Shown here: positions 37,665-46,631 of the stretch, in pieces | How positions within the stretch are numbered: the first letter of the stretch is position 1 | How the letters are laid out: each line of letters begins with the position of its first letter | Assembly: GCF_030064165.1 (NCBI RefSeq) | Contig: NZ_CP125947.1 | Location: 2,232,001-2,296,000, forward strand | Direction: 5' to 3' | From: Comamonas resistens | Lineage (GTDB): Bacteria; Pseudomonadota; Gammaproteobacteria; Burkholderiales; Burkholderiaceae_C | Length of the DNA: 64,000 nucleotides | Program-made: the position numbers and the translations under genes | The notes under the pieces: generated by a model | Databases searched by the model: none | The model's input: the letters and a program-made list of their open reading frames with translations, nothing else | Told to the model about the DNA's origin: nothing

Positions 37665-38885
37665 TTACAGTGGCAGCGACATGGTGTAGTAGTCCTCCGG
37701 CTTGGTATTTTCAAAGCTGATGTCAGGGTAGAAGCGCCCCTCTACATGCACACGATCTCGCCCTGCATTTTTGGCGCTGTACAGCAGGTGGTCGGCCTGT
37801 TTCAGTGCACCTTGCAACTGCTCTTTGCTGGCAATCGAAGCGATGCCAAAGCTCAGAGTCAGCACTGGCCCTTGAGGCAAGACTTCTTGGTCGTGCCTGA
37901 GCTCCATGCAGATACGCTTGGCGACCTGCTCCGCACCCTGCAAATCAATTCGGGTCAGCAGCAGCACGAACTCTTCGCCGCCAAAGCGAGCCACCAGATC
38001 CTGGTTGCGCACATTGTGTTGCATGGCATTGGAAACGAGTTGCAGCACCTCATCGCCTTTAGCGTGCCCCCAGTTGTCGTTTATGCGTTTGAAGTGATCG
38101 ATATCGCCAGCGAGAATCACCATGGGATACAGGCGCTGGTCTGCCAGCCTGCGCTGTGCAAGCTCATGAAACGCTCGTCGGTTCAGAATCTGGGTCAGCA
38201 TGTCTATATCTCGCTCAATGCGCAGCTGGTTCAGGGTCTCCCTGATCGTTGCCGCACAGAGCAGCACCGTGAAGAGCAGTGCGAAAAACAGAATGCTCAT
38301 CAACGTCGTTACCCAGTAGGTGGAGTTGGCTTGCATGGCATTGCTGAGGCCGGTCGTTCCCAGACACATCACCAGTGCAGGACGCAGCATTGTGAATACT
38401 GCGTAAGACACGTAAGTCCATAGGAGGGCGCGGTCCAGCCAGTCGTCGGACAGCCCTCTTTTCAGGACTGGCGACACCGGCAGCAGAAGAACCAGTGCAG
38501 CCCCAATACTGAAAGCTTGAATTCGCCCCACCAAACTGGGCGCAATCTGGACAAAGTAATAAAGCGACGCCAGGGTGGCGACGCACACTGACGCAGTCGG
38601 CATCGGGGGCATGAGGACCCCTCGACGAACTGAAAAACTCTTGGCCATGCACCAGGCTCCCACCAGAAACAGCGCATTGACGGGCACCACATAGTGATTG
38701 AGGAGCTCAAGCTTCAATACGCTGCGAATGCCGATAGAAGTGGCTGTCAGCAGGTAGGCGGTGCATAGCCAGAACAAAAAACGTTGTTGGCGTTGGATCA
38801 CCCAGCACACACCCAGCAGGCCAGCCAGAAAGAGCAAGGACACTGATGGCATCAGCACATAGATGTAATCGTTGCTCGTGTGCAT
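37665..38885 (-). CDS. Membrane diguanylate cyclase (GGDEF)
   Basis: A 406-residue protein with an N-terminal part of about seven membrane helices and a C-terminal GGDEF domain. The active site is GGEEF (about residue 299), preceded by the RxxD inhibitory site RNQD at the right spacing. It should be an active, product-inhibited c-di-GMP synthase. No EAL domain. The ATG at 38885 (MHTSNDYIY) is preferred to one at 38960. The membrane module is unlike the CHASE proteins elsewhere in the window. Confidence 0.9.
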   Translation of the reverse strand: MHTSNDYIYVLMPSVSLLFLAGLLGVCWVIQRQQRFLFWLCTAYLLTATSIGIRSVLKLELLNHYVVPVNALFLVGAWCMAKSFSVRRGVLMPPMPTASVCVATLASLYYFVQIAPSLVGRIQAFSIGAALVLLLPVSPVLKRGLSDDWLDRALLWTYVSYAVFTMLRPALVMCLGTTGLSNAMQANSTYWVTTLMSILFFALLFTVLLCAATIRETLNQLRIERDIDMLTQILNRRAFHELAQRRLADQRLYPMVILAGDIDHFKRINDNWGHAKGDEVLQLVSNAMQHNVRNQDLVARFGGEEFVLLLTRIDLQGAEQVAKRICMELRHDQEVLPQGPVLTLSFGIASIASKEQLQGALKQADHLLYSAKNAGRDRVHVEGRFYPDISFENTKPEDYYTMSLPL

Positions 38886-39161
38886 ACTTGCAGCCCTTCT
38901 GCTAGTGATTACCAACAGATAGGCCAACTGGCCATACCTCAAGTTGAATCTAAATGCCAAGGCGTCCGGCTATGTGTCAGCGATTAACCTTTGGGTGCAC
39001 AAAGTAACAACTTTTTGTGATCTTTGACAGTTCACTTTTTGACTTTCTGTCGCAAAAACTTCGGAAGCGACATTAGCTGACAGATCGCAGTCGGCATGAC
39101 GATTTTTAGAGATAGGGCGGGCAGTCACAGTGCGGCGATTGGCGATTGGATTGTCTGTGTT

Positions 39162-39177
39162 TGTAGAGGTCACTACA
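39162..39177 (+). promoter_or_regulatory. Candidate ChrB operator dyad
   Basis: TGTAG-AGGTCA-CTACA is a perfect 5-bp inverted repeat with a 6-bp spacer, 39 bp upstream of the chrB start. It would overlap a weak promoter (TTGTCT at 39151, TACAGG at 39174), a usual place for repressor binding. ChrB is known as a chromate-sensing repressor in other bacteria. Binding here is inferred. Confidence 0.45.
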
Positions 39178-39215
39178 GGATTGCAGCGGTCGAGACGGAA
39201 TCCTATGCTTTCGCC

Positions 39216-40178
39216 ATGACTCTCACTTCGGACTCCTGGCTGGCTCTGATCGTCAGTCTCCCGGCCTCCAGCGCTACGCCACGTATGCGGATCTGGCGTG
39301 CCGTCAAGGCATTGGGCTGTGCCGCCCTGCGCGACGGTGCTTACTTGCTGCCCTCGAAGGCGGAGCAAGCCTCGCAATTACAAACGCTGGTTGACGATGC
39401 TCTGCAAGAAGGGGGGCAAGCCTGGCTGCTCCATGTCCAAGCCAAGGACATGGCCGAGCAGGCCGTCTACCAGGCCCTGTTTGACCGCTCGGACGACTAC
39501 ACGCTATGGCTGTCGGACCTGGCCGAGTCTCGCAAGGCGCTGCCTGGTTTCGGCTCGGCGGAGCTCAATCGCCTGCAGCGTCGGCAAGCGCGTGTTTATG
39601 ACGCTATTCGCAAGATCGACTTCTTCCCAGGCGAAGCCTCTATACGTGCCGAAGCCCAGTGGAGGGACTTCTCCAACGCCATCGACGCCATGCAGTCGCC
39701 TGGCGAACCACAGGCAACTGCCGGATGCATTGCTCGGCGCGATCGCATGCAATACCAGGGGCGTCTCTGGGCGACGCGCCGCAATCTCTGGGTAGATCGT
39801 GTGGCCAGCGCATGGCTGATCCAGCGCTTCATTGATCCCCATGCACGTTTCCAATGGCTGGAAACTCCGGCCGACTGCCCACCCGACGCCCTGGGCTTCG
39901 ACTTCGATGGCGCAACCTTTTCCCACGTCGGTGACCAAGTGACATTCGAAGTGCTGCTGGCGAGCTTTGGTCTCGACGGCGACCGTGGCCTCTCCCAACT
40001 GGGCGCCATGGTGCATGCACTCGACGTGGGCGGCACATCCACGGCCGAGGCTGCTGGGTTCGAAGCCGTGCTGGCAGGCGCCCGGAAGCGCTGGTCGGAC
40101 GACGACTCACTGCTAGCAGACATAGGCGGAGTGCTGGACTCGCTTCATGCGCATTTTTCCAGCCTACGAAAGCCATAG
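39216..40178 (+). CDS. chrB: Chromate resistance regulator ChrB
   Basis: A 320-residue protein of the ChrB family, with an N-terminal half (MRIWRAVKALGCAALRDGAYLLP) and a C-terminal half (RRNLWVDRVASAWLIQRFIDPHARFQWL) as in ChrB proteins. In characterised systems it represses chr genes until chromate is present. It lies 25 bp before chrA, so the pair is an operon. The start at 39216 fits the family; a longer frame runs into untranslated sequence. Confidence 0.9.
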   Translation: MTLTSDSWLALIVSLPASSATPRMRIWRAVKALGCAALRDGAYLLPSKAEQASQLQTLVDDALQEGGQAWLLHVQAKDMAEQAVYQALFDRSDDYTLWLSDLAESRKALPGFGSAELNRLQRRQARVYDAIRKIDFFPGEASIRAEAQWRDFSNAIDAMQSPGEPQATAGCIARRDRMQYQGRLWATRRNLWVDRVASAWLIQRFIDPHARFQWLETPADCPPDALGFDFDGATFSHVGDQVTFEVLLASFGLDGDRGLSQLGAMVHALDVGGTSTAEAAGFEAVLAGARKRWSDDDSLLADIGGVLDSLHAHFSSLRKP

Positions 40179-40203
40179 CCATTCCCGCACTTCAAAGTCG
40201 AAC

Positions 40204-41406
40204 ATGAACGACCTCAACACAACGGTAGTGGCCGACACCAGCGCCGCAAGCCCCCCCGGCTACACACTCTGGCAGCTTGTGCGCTACATGCTGGCTCTGG
40301 GCGCCTGGGGCTTTGGCGGTCCCGTGGCCCTGGCGGGCTATATGTACCGCGATCTGGTGGAAAAGCGCCAGTGGATTACCGATGCCGACTATAAGGAAGG
40401 CCTGGCTCTTGCCCAACTGATGCCAGGACCGCTGGCCGCGCAATTGGCCATCTATCTGGGCTATGTCCATTACCGGTTTCTGGGTGCGTCCCTGGTAGGG
40501 ATCGCCTTTGTCGCCCCATCCTTCTTCATGGTCGTGGTGCTTGGCGCGGCCTACGTCGCCTACGGTGGCATCGGCTGGATGCAGTCGGTGTTCTATGGTG
40601 TTGGCGCTGCCGTGATCGGCATCATCGCCATGAGTGCCTACAAGCTGACGACCAAGAGTATCGGCAAGGACAAGCTGCTGTGGGTCATCTTCCTGATCAG
40701 CGCGGCCGTCACCGTGATCACCAAGTCGGAAGAAGTCTGGCTGTTTCTCGGGGCAGGCGTGCTGGTCTGGTTCTGGCGATCCCCTCCCGCCTGGCTGACG
40801 CGTAAAAGCGGCATCAACAGCGTTGCAGTGCCTCTGCTCGGGATGTTTGCACTCAGCACCATCGACTGGAACAAGCTAAAGCAGATCGGTCTGTACTTCG
40901 CTTATGCAGGCAGCTTTGTCTTCGGCAGTGGCCTGGCGATCGTGCCCTTCCTCTACGGCGGCGTCGTCAAGGAATACGGCTGGCTGACCGATCAGCAGTT
41001 CGTGGATGCGGTGGCAGTGGCCATGATCACGCCGGGCCCGGTGGTGATCACCACGGGCTTCATCGGCTACCTGATCACAGGCTTCTGGGGCGCCGTGGTG
41101 GCAGCGCTAGCCACTTTCGTGCCTTGCTACCTGTTCACGGTGATCCCCGCGCCGTACTTCAAGAAATACGGCAAGCGTCCGGATGTCATCGCCTTTGTCG
41201 ATGGCGTCACGGCCGCCGCCATCGGCTCCATTGCGGGGGCAGTGATTGTCATCGGTCAGCGCTCCATCTCCGACTGGATCACCGCAGCGCTGGCAATCGC
41301 GACTGCGGCCATTCTGTGGCGCTTCAAGAAGCTCCCCGAGCCCGCCATCGTGGTTGCGGCAGCCGTCATCGGGCTGGTCGTCCACCCGCTGGTGACACAT
41401 GGCTGA
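40204..41406 (+). CDS. chrA: Chromate transporter ChrA
   Basis: A 400-residue inner-membrane efflux protein of the CHR family, long form with two homologous halves. Both halves carry the CHR signature: FGGPVALAGYM in the first and FGSGLAIVPFLYGGVV in the second, with the conserved LAQLMPGPLAAQLAIYLGY and VAMITPGPVVITTGFIGY. It exports chromate using the membrane potential. Directly after chrB; the next expected gene, chrC, is only a fragment. Confidence 0.95.
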   Translation: MNDLNTTVVADTSAASPPGYTLWQLVRYMLALGAWGFGGPVALAGYMYRDLVEKRQWITDADYKEGLALAQLMPGPLAAQLAIYLGYVHYRFLGASLVGIAFVAPSFFMVVVLGAAYVAYGGIGWMQSVFYGVGAAVIGIIAMSAYKLTTKSIGKDKLLWVIFLISAAVTVITKSEEVWLFLGAGVLVWFWRSPPAWLTRKSGINSVAVPLLGMFALSTIDWNKLKQIGLYFAYAGSFVFGSGLAIVPFLYGGVVKEYGWLTDQQFVDAVAVAMITPGPVVITTGFIGYLITGFWGAVVAALATFVPCYLFTVIPAPYFKKYGKRPDVIAFVDGVTAAAIGSIAGAVIVIGQRSISDWITAALAIATAAILWRFKKLPEPAIVVAAAVIGLVVHPLVTHG

Positions 41407-41452
41407 TGCCCTTTAGCCATTCCGCCCGAAATTACCAATCCACGTTCGATAG

Positions 41453-41617
41453 TTTTCAAGGTGCATTCCCGCGGTCCTTCAACTGCGCCCTCTCACTATT
41501 GATCCGGCGATGCTCAAAGGCCTGTCGGAAAAGCGGATCGTCAGCCATCAGGCGAACAACTACATCGGAGCTGTCAAGCGCTTCAACTATCTGCCCGCAG
41601 TTGGACCGAAGCGATGA
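41453..41617 (+). pseudogene. chrC: Truncated ChrC-like superoxide dismutase remnant
   Basis: A 54-codon open stretch whose last 45 codons read like the N-terminus of a ChrC-type Fe/Mn superoxide dismutase: [17 protein letters not shown], then [19 protein letters not shown]. The frame has no ATG, is closed by TAG at 41450 and stops after about 40 recognisable residues. chrC normally follows chrA in chrBAC operons. The rest of the gene (about 150 residues) is missing. Identification is from remembered family motifs. Confidence 0.7.
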
Positions 41618-41694
41618 GGCATAGCTTCAGAGCCGCTTCAAAGGCGTCTCGTACCGCTGGCGTTTCGCGGGAAGCAAAGTTTTAGCACCATGGA

Positions 41695-41960
41695 TCACCC
41701 GAGAACGCCCGAATACTGAGCTCGCCCCTGCTGCTCAAGCATTCTGGCCATCAGTTTTTTGTTCAGGTGATTGAAGCAATTCATCTTCATCTCCACCGGA
41801 GAGCTTCGGTGGTAGCCGCTACAGTGTTCCCAGATTGCGCGACCCAATCGCTTGCATGCTTTGGCTGTCTCATCGCGGTGGCTGAAGGTCAGTCCTTTGA
41901 GAAGCCTGGTTCCTTTGCAAGGTGCAGGAGTAGCATCTCGTCTGTAGTTTGAGTGCCGTT
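41695..41960 (-). pseudogene. Decayed IS5-type transposase C-terminal fragment
   Basis: The minus-strand frame encodes RDETAKACKRLGRAIWEH, then CSGYHRSSPVEMKMNCF and LNKKLMARMLEQQ. This resembles the C-terminal part of IS5/IS427-type DDE transposases, where the C-terminal Glu lies in a YHRRSLVETK motif (here YHRSSPVEMK). Only about 85 residues remain and the N-terminal DD part is gone. It sits between the chr genes and the tRNA-Val gene. Confidence 0.7.
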
Positions 41961-42001
41961 TTCTGCGAACGGGTTTCACACATTTTTCATACCGCACAAA
42001 C

Positions 42002-42032
42002 AAAAATGCCCGCTTTTTTGGCGGGCATTTTT
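42002..42032. terminator. Terminator downstream of tRNA-Val
   Basis: AAAAATGCCCGC-TTTTTTG-GCGGGCATTTTT: 8 GC-rich base pairs extended by A/T pairs, symmetrical and so usable from either side. It lies about 30 bp after the 3' end of the tRNA on the minus strand. Confidence 0.85.
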
Positions 42033-42062
42033 GCTGCAAGCTCTGGTTTTGCTTGCGATGTT

Positions 42063-42139
42063 TGGTAGGCGCGATTGGACTCGAACCAACGACCCCCACC
42101 ATGTCAAGGTGGTGCTCTAACCAGCTGAGCTACGCGCCT
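42063..42139 (-). tRNA. tRNA-Val(GAC)
   Basis: 77 nt including the encoded CCA. The acceptor stem AGGCGCG pairs with CGCGCCT, the D arm is GCTC...GAGC, the anticodon loop is TTGACAT with anticodon GAC, and the T arm contains GGTTCGAGTCC. All arms fold without mismatch. Confidence 0.95.
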
Positions 42140-42221
42140 GTCGTTGAAGCATCAAGTATAACTGCGCGAAATTGCTGTTTTGGAAAGAAAACGAACTTTT
42201 GATCGATTCTCTGCAAAAAAT

Positions 42222-43145
42222 TTAAGAATCGATGTTCAACAGGCGCAGGTCCAGCTTGCCTTGTTGCATGGGCGGGCACCAGAAGTAGCTGCCTGTCAGT
42301 GGTTTCGAGAATCCGAACAGGGCATCGCTGATGCCGTCGTCCAGGCCCAGCATGCGGCGCATCTGTACTTCAAAGGCATCGAAGCTGCAACCGAAGGCCG
42401 AGAACATCAAGCCGGTTCGGTCGGTGCCTTGGGGACTGACCTGCCACCACGGCATGGAGCGGCGCAGCATGAAGGCTTCGGGTTCGAAGCTTTCTTGTGC
42501 CGTGCGCTTGACGTGGGCGGACTCGGGAGCATCGTCCAGTTCTTCGTTGTCGCTGAGGCGGCGGCCAATGGCGTGATCCTGAGCGTGTCTGGACATTTTT
42601 CCAAATGCAGTGAAGTCATGCAGCCACTGCTGAAGAGCCCAGAAGCTGCTGCCGTCGTGCCCTGCGCCATGGCCTTGCGCTACGGCGCAGGCAATGGCGT
42701 CATCGTTCTCGGGGTTCTCGGTACCGTCTTCGTAGCCGGTCAGGTCACGGCCATGCTTGCCCTGGCCGCGTTGGTGCACAAAGGTGTCGACCACATGATC
42801 GAGCTGCAATGCAGGAGCCAGCAAGGCGCTGAGCTCGCGTGTGCGCGCAATCAGTTCACCGCGCTCATCGCCGCGCAGCCACAGGCATAGCGCTGCGGGT
42901 GTGCTGGGGGCTTCGAACTGGGGGCCTTGCAGATGCGGGCATTCATGCAGCAACGGGATCTGTGCATCCAACTGCTGGACCAGTTGTAAGCCAAGGCCTG
43001 CGACCAGTTTGTCCCCATCGACCTGGGTTTGCAGGCGGGTGAGGGCGCTACGCAGCTCACCTGCGCTGCAGGCGGCCAGGGAATAGAACACATAGCGCGC
43101 TTGCGCAGGAACGGGTGCCAGAGTGCCGGCTTGTGTTTGGGTCAT
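42222..43145 (-). CDS. Dye-decolorizing (DyP-type) heme peroxidase
   Basis: A 307-residue heme peroxidase of the YfeX-like class. It has the distal GxxDG motif (GYEDGTENP), the proximal heme His in ESAHVKRTAQ and the conserved Arg (MLRRSMPW). There is no signal peptide, so it is cytoplasmic. These enzymes oxidise dyes and porphyrinogens with hydrogen peroxide. The physiological substrate is unknown. Confidence 0.93.
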   Translation of the reverse strand: MTQTQAGTLAPVPAQARYVFYSLAACSAGELRSALTRLQTQVDGDKLVAGLGLQLVQQLDAQIPLLHECPHLQGPQFEAPSTPAALCLWLRGDERGELIARTRELSALLAPALQLDHVVDTFVHQRGQGKHGRDLTGYEDGTENPENDDAIACAVAQGHGAGHDGSSFWALQQWLHDFTAFGKMSRHAQDHAIGRRLSDNEELDDAPESAHVKRTAQESFEPEAFMLRRSMPWWQVSPQGTDRTGLMFSAFGCSFDAFEVQMRRMLGLDDGISDALFGFSKPLTGSYFWCPPMQQGKLDLRLLNIDS

Positions 43146-43301
43146 GAGTGCGATGGAATTGTAGAAATTGGTGTTTCAAAGTTTAGTGTGGAATACCGGC
43201 AGCCGCGGCTTGCCGACTCTCGTCTCATTGTGCAGTCAGACAATGCAACCGAAGTGCATGGGGCGTGAAACCAGACTGTTGAGAGAAGGCAAACAGAAGA
43301 T

Positions 43302-43883
43302 ATGACCGATAGTTCAGATGCGCATCTGATAGAGCATTGCATCCGCAGCGAGCTGGTGCACCAGGGTAATTTCTTGCAGGTTCGCAAGGACACGGTGCGA
43401 CTGCCCCATGGTGGTGAGGCCACGCGTGAATATGTGGTTCACCCCGGTGCGGTGGCCGTGATCGGCTTGCTCGATGATGGGCGTGTGCTGCTGGAGCGCC
43501 AGTTTCGCTATCCCGTGGGGCGGGTGATGATTGAGTTTCCAGCTGGCAAGCTCGATGCGGGCGAGCAGCCCCTGGTTTGTGCCCAGCGCGAGCTGCTGGA
43601 GGAAACTGGCTACTCGGCGCGGGAGTGGGCCTATGCCGGGCCGCTGCATCTGGCGATTGGTTACTGCGATGAAGTCATTCATGTCTTCTTCGCTCGCGGT
43701 CTGACGGCTGGAGAGCGTTATCTCGATGCCGACGAATTTCTGGATGTCTGCAGCATGACGCCTGAGCAGTTGCTGGCAGGTGTGCAAAGCGGACAGGTGA
43801 CCGATGCCAAGACGCTGAGCTGCTGTGTCTGGCTGCAGAACGTGCAAAGCGGAGCCTGGTCGCTGGACTGGAAGGCGCTTTGA
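43302..43883 (+). CDS. nudF: NUDIX hydrolase, ADP-ribose pyrophosphatase-like
   Basis: A 193-residue hydrolase with a complete Nudix box (GKLDAGEQPLVCAQRELLEETGY), preceded by the typical FPAG. The RQFRYPVGR segment and the loop after the box resemble ADP-ribose pyrophosphatases, which cleave ADP-ribose to AMP and ribose-5-phosphate. Followed by a terminator. Confidence 0.88.
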   Translation: MTDSSDAHLIEHCIRSELVHQGNFLQVRKDTVRLPHGGEATREYVVHPGAVAVIGLLDDGRVLLERQFRYPVGRVMIEFPAGKLDAGEQPLVCAQRELLEETGYSAREWAYAGPLHLAIGYCDEVIHVFFARGLTAGERYLDADEFLDVCSMTPEQLLAGVQSGQVTDAKTLSCCVWLQNVQSGAWSLDWKAL

Positions 43884-43952
43884 GCTACTTATTTGGTAGC
43901 GGCTGGCGCTGTCTATATAAGCAATCCATATGGAAACAATGCCAAGAACGAG

Positions 43953-43982
43953 AAAAGGAGCGCGGTAGGCGCTCCTTTTTTA
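43953..43982. terminator. Bidirectional terminator between nudF and the aminotransferase
   Basis: AAAAGGAGCGC-GGTA-GGCGCTCCTTTTTT: a GC-rich stem flanked by A and T runs, between convergent genes. Confidence 0.85.
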
Positions 43983-43996
43983 TGGGCGTTGCTGAT

Positions 43997-45145
43997 TTAC
44001 AGCTTGCGCAGGCGCTCGGCTGCAGCAATCAGGGTTTCGTCTTTTTTGGCGAAGCAAAAGCGCACCACGCGCTGGTCGAAGCCGTTGCCATAAAAGGCCG
44101 ACAGCGGAATGGCGGCGACACCATGCTCCCTGACCAGCCATTGGCAGAACTCGGCTTCGTTGAGATTCGAGACGGAGGAAACATCGGCGCAGACAAAGTA
44201 GGTACCGGCGGTGGGCAGGATCTTCAGGCGCGAACCGGCCAGGCCTTGCACAAACAGATCGCGCTTGGCCTGGTAGAAGGCCGAGAGGTTCAGATAGGGC
44301 GCAGGGTCTTGCATGTATTGCGCCAGGCCCGCCTGCATGGGGGTGTTCACGGTGAAGACGTTGAACTGGTGCACCTTGCGGAACTCGGCTGTCAATGCAG
44401 CGGGCGCGGCCACGGTGCCGACTTTCCAGCCCGTGACATGAAAGGTCTTGCCAAAGCTGGAGACGATGAAGGCGCGTTCGGCCAGGCCCGGATAGCGGGC
44501 GCTGCTCAGGTGCTGGGCACCGTCGTAGACCATGTGCTCGTAGACCTCGTCGCTGACCAGCATCAGATTGGTGGGGGCCAGCAGCGCTTCGAGTTGGCGC
44601 ATTTCCGCATCGGTCCAGATGGTGGCGCTGGGGTTGTGCGGGCTGTTGATGATCAGCAGGCGCGTGCGTGGCGTGATGGCCGCTGCGATCTTGGCGAAGT
44701 CAGGGCGGAAGCTGCCAGGCGTCAGGGGCACACGCACGGCCACACCGCCGGCCAGCTCGATATTGGGCACATAGCTGTCGTAGCAGGGGTCGAGCACGAT
44801 GACTTCGTCGCCCTTGTGCACGGTGGCCAGAATGATGGTGAGAATCGCTTGCGTGGCGCCGGCGGTGATGGTGATCTCGCTGGCTGCGTCATATTGGCGG
44901 CCGTGCGCCGCTTCGATCTTGGCGGCTACGGCCTCGCGCAATGCGGGCCAGCCTGTCATCGGCGGGTACTGGTTGTGGCCTGCGCGCATGGCGTCGTTGA
45001 CGGCATCGAGCAGCTTGGGGTCGCAGCCAAAATCCGGGAAGCCCTGCCCCAGATTGACGGCCTTGTGCTCGGCTGCCAGGGCCGACATGACGGTGAAGAT
45101 GGTAGTGCCCACATTGGGCAGTTTGCTGGGGAAGTTAGGAGTCAC
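43997..45145 (-). CDS. PLP-dependent aminotransferase, YbdL/methionine-aminotransferase-like
   Basis: A 382-residue class I/II aminotransferase. The catalytic lysine is in SSFGKTFHVTGWK and the substrate-binding Arg lies in VVRFCFAKK near the C-terminus. NSPHNPSATIW and DEVYEHMVYD are standard PLP motifs. The start SKLPNVGTTIFTVMSALAAEHKAVNLGQGFPDF matches YbdL-type enzymes, which act on methionine and related 2-oxo acids. A GTG at 45145 is taken as start; no good ribosome-binding site is visible. It lies 55 bp after cysB. Confidence 0.87.
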   Translation of the reverse strand: MTPNFPSKLPNVGTTIFTVMSALAAEHKAVNLGQGFPDFGCDPKLLDAVNDAMRAGHNQYPPMTGWPALREAVAAKIEAAHGRQYDAASEITITAGATQAILTIILATVHKGDEVIVLDPCYDSYVPNIELAGGVAVRVPLTPGSFRPDFAKIAAAITPRTRLLIINSPHNPSATIWTDAEMRQLEALLAPTNLMLVSDEVYEHMVYDGAQHLSSARYPGLAERAFIVSSFGKTFHVTGWKVGTVAAPAALTAEFRKVHQFNVFTVNTPMQAGLAQYMQDPAPYLNLSAFYQAKRDLFVQGLAGSRLKILPTAGTYFVCADVSSVSNLNEAEFCQWLVREHGVAAIPLSAFYGNGFDQRVVRFCFAKKDETLIAAAERLRKL

Positions 45146-45200
45146 GATAGTCTTGCAAAGCAGTTGCGGGGCATGGCGCCCCGCGACACAAACCGGTGGG

Positions 45201-46142
45201 TCAGAGCCCGAAATCGTCCACACTGCCGTTCATGGCGCGCATGATGAGATCGCGCGAGAGGCGGTCACTGAGCAGCTCGGCAAACTTGTAGACGAAGTTG
45301 CGCAAGTATGCGCCGCGCTTGATGGCCACGCGTGCCACGCTGGTGCCGAAAAGGTGGCCGACGGGGCGTATGACCAGATCATTGACCGGGTCGTCGCGCA
45401 TGGCCATTTCTGCCACGATGCCAATACCCAGGCCCAGGCGCACATAGGTCTTGATCACGTCGGCGTCGATGGCTTCGAGCACGATGTGCGGGTTCAGGCG
45501 GCGCATCTCGAAAGCGTGGTCGATCTTGCCCCGCCCCGTGAATGAGGGGTGATAGGTGATCAGCGATTCCTGCGCAATGTCTTCCAGCGTGATGCGGTCT
45601 TTCTGCGCCAGGGGGTGGCCGGTGGGAATGACCAGTACATGCTGCCACTCATAGCAGGGCAGGGTGACGAGATCGGGATAGTCGGCCAGTGATTCTGTGG
45701 CCATGCCGATTTCGGCCACTTCATCGATCACCATGCGCGCTACCTCGGCAGGAGTGGCCTGGTGCAGACTGATGGTGACCTTGGGGTACATATCGCGCAG
45801 GCGAGCCACGGCAGGCGGCAGCACATAACGGGCCTGGGTGTGCGTGGTGGCAATGCTGAGCGTGCCGCTGTCCTGGGCGCTGTACTGCTCGCCGATGCGC
45901 TTGAGGTTACCCACCTCGCGCATGATCAGTTCAATGCTCTTGAGAACTTCCTGGCCTGGCTCGGTAATGCGCTTGAGGCGCTTGCCGTGGCGGGCGAAGA
46001 TGTCGATGCCCAGCTCTTCCTCCAGCTCGATGATGGCTTTGGAGACGCCGGGCTGCGAGGTATGCAGGGCTTTTGCCGCTTCGGTGAGGTTGAGGTTGCG
46101 GCGAGCGGCTTCTTGAACGAAGCGGAATTGATGCAGGTTCAT
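45201..46142 (-). CDS. cysB: LysR-family sulfur regulator CysB
   Basis: A 313-residue CysB/Cbl-type regulator that activates sulfate assimilation genes with N-acetylserine as inducer. It starts MNLHQFRFVQEAARRNLNLTEAA and has the HTH residues TSQPGVSKAIIELEEELG. The ligand pocket motifs ATTHTQARYVLPP and TYHPSFTGRGKIDHAFE are typical of CysB. It sits between the CbiX-like and aminotransferase genes. The sulfate ABC transporter gene cysA at the window start is a likely target. Confidence 0.95.
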   Translation of the reverse strand: MNLHQFRFVQEAARRNLNLTEAAKALHTSQPGVSKAIIELEEELGIDIFARHGKRLKRITEPGQEVLKSIELIMREVGNLKRIGEQYSAQDSGTLSIATTHTQARYVLPPAVARLRDMYPKVTISLHQATPAEVARMVIDEVAEIGMATESLADYPDLVTLPCYEWQHVLVIPTGHPLAQKDRITLEDIAQESLITYHPSFTGRGKIDHAFEMRRLNPHIVLEAIDADVIKTYVRLGLGIGIVAEMAMRDDPVNDLVIRPVGHLFGTSVARVAIKRGAYLRNFVYKFAELLSDRLSRDLIMRAMNGSVDDFGL

Positions 46143-46193
46143 GACAACATGGACTAAGAACTTGCATCATTATGCGTCAAATATCTAAAGAAT

Positions 46194-46628
46194 CTATTTT
46201 TTATCTGGATTCTGTATGTATGAGGCAGATTCGCCACGGCAGGCTTCTATTGCAAGCTGTGCCAGTAAGGCAGTGACACGCGGATTCTCGCCCGCTGCCG
46301 TCATCAACTCGAACCGGCATTCGGGATATTGCTGGCAAAGTTCCTGCAACAGGCGCGGAATGTCTTCGCGCGCATGCTTGCCCGTGCCCAGAAACAGCGG
46401 AAGTATGGTTATATGGCCTGCCCCTTGCGCTGTCAGCGACTGTACGGCAGCTGGCAGGTCAGGCTCGCATGCATCCAGATAAGCGCATACGCAAGGCAGA
46501 TCGGGCTGCACGGCCTGCACAGCCATACGCACGGCCTCAATAGGCTGGCGCCAGAGCGGATCTCTGGAGCCATGGGCCAGCAGAATCAGGCTGTGTAGGG
46601 GAATGTCAGGGGCAGTGATGCTTGTCAT
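46194..46628 (-). CDS. CbiX-type (sirohydrochlorin) chelatase-like protein
   Basis: A 144-residue short-form CbiX/SirB. The conserved histidines are in ILLAHGSRDPLW and LFLGTGKHAREDIP. Short CbiX proteins insert cobalt or iron into sirohydrochlorin. Being next to cysB suggests a role in siroheme for sulfite reductase, though cobalt insertion for B12 is also possible. The stop of lptG and the start of this gene are 3 bp apart. Confidence 0.82.
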   Translation of the reverse strand: MTSITAPDIPLHSLILLAHGSRDPLWRQPIEAVRMAVQAVQPDLPCVCAYLDACEPDLPAAVQSLTAQGAGHITILPLFLGTGKHAREDIPRLLQELCQQYPECRFELMTAAGENPRVTALLAQLAIEACRGESASYIQNPDKK

Positions 46629-46631
46629 GAC

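Noticed and set aside
42000..42102. Protein start for the transposase fragment inside the tRNA
   Set aside because: The minus-strand frame begins in the tRNA gene and terminator; only the part below about 41960 resembles transposase.
41407..42139. Integrated element with att sites at tRNA-Val
   Set aside because: Only degraded fragments are seen, no integrase gene and no second copy of the tRNA 3' end in the window.
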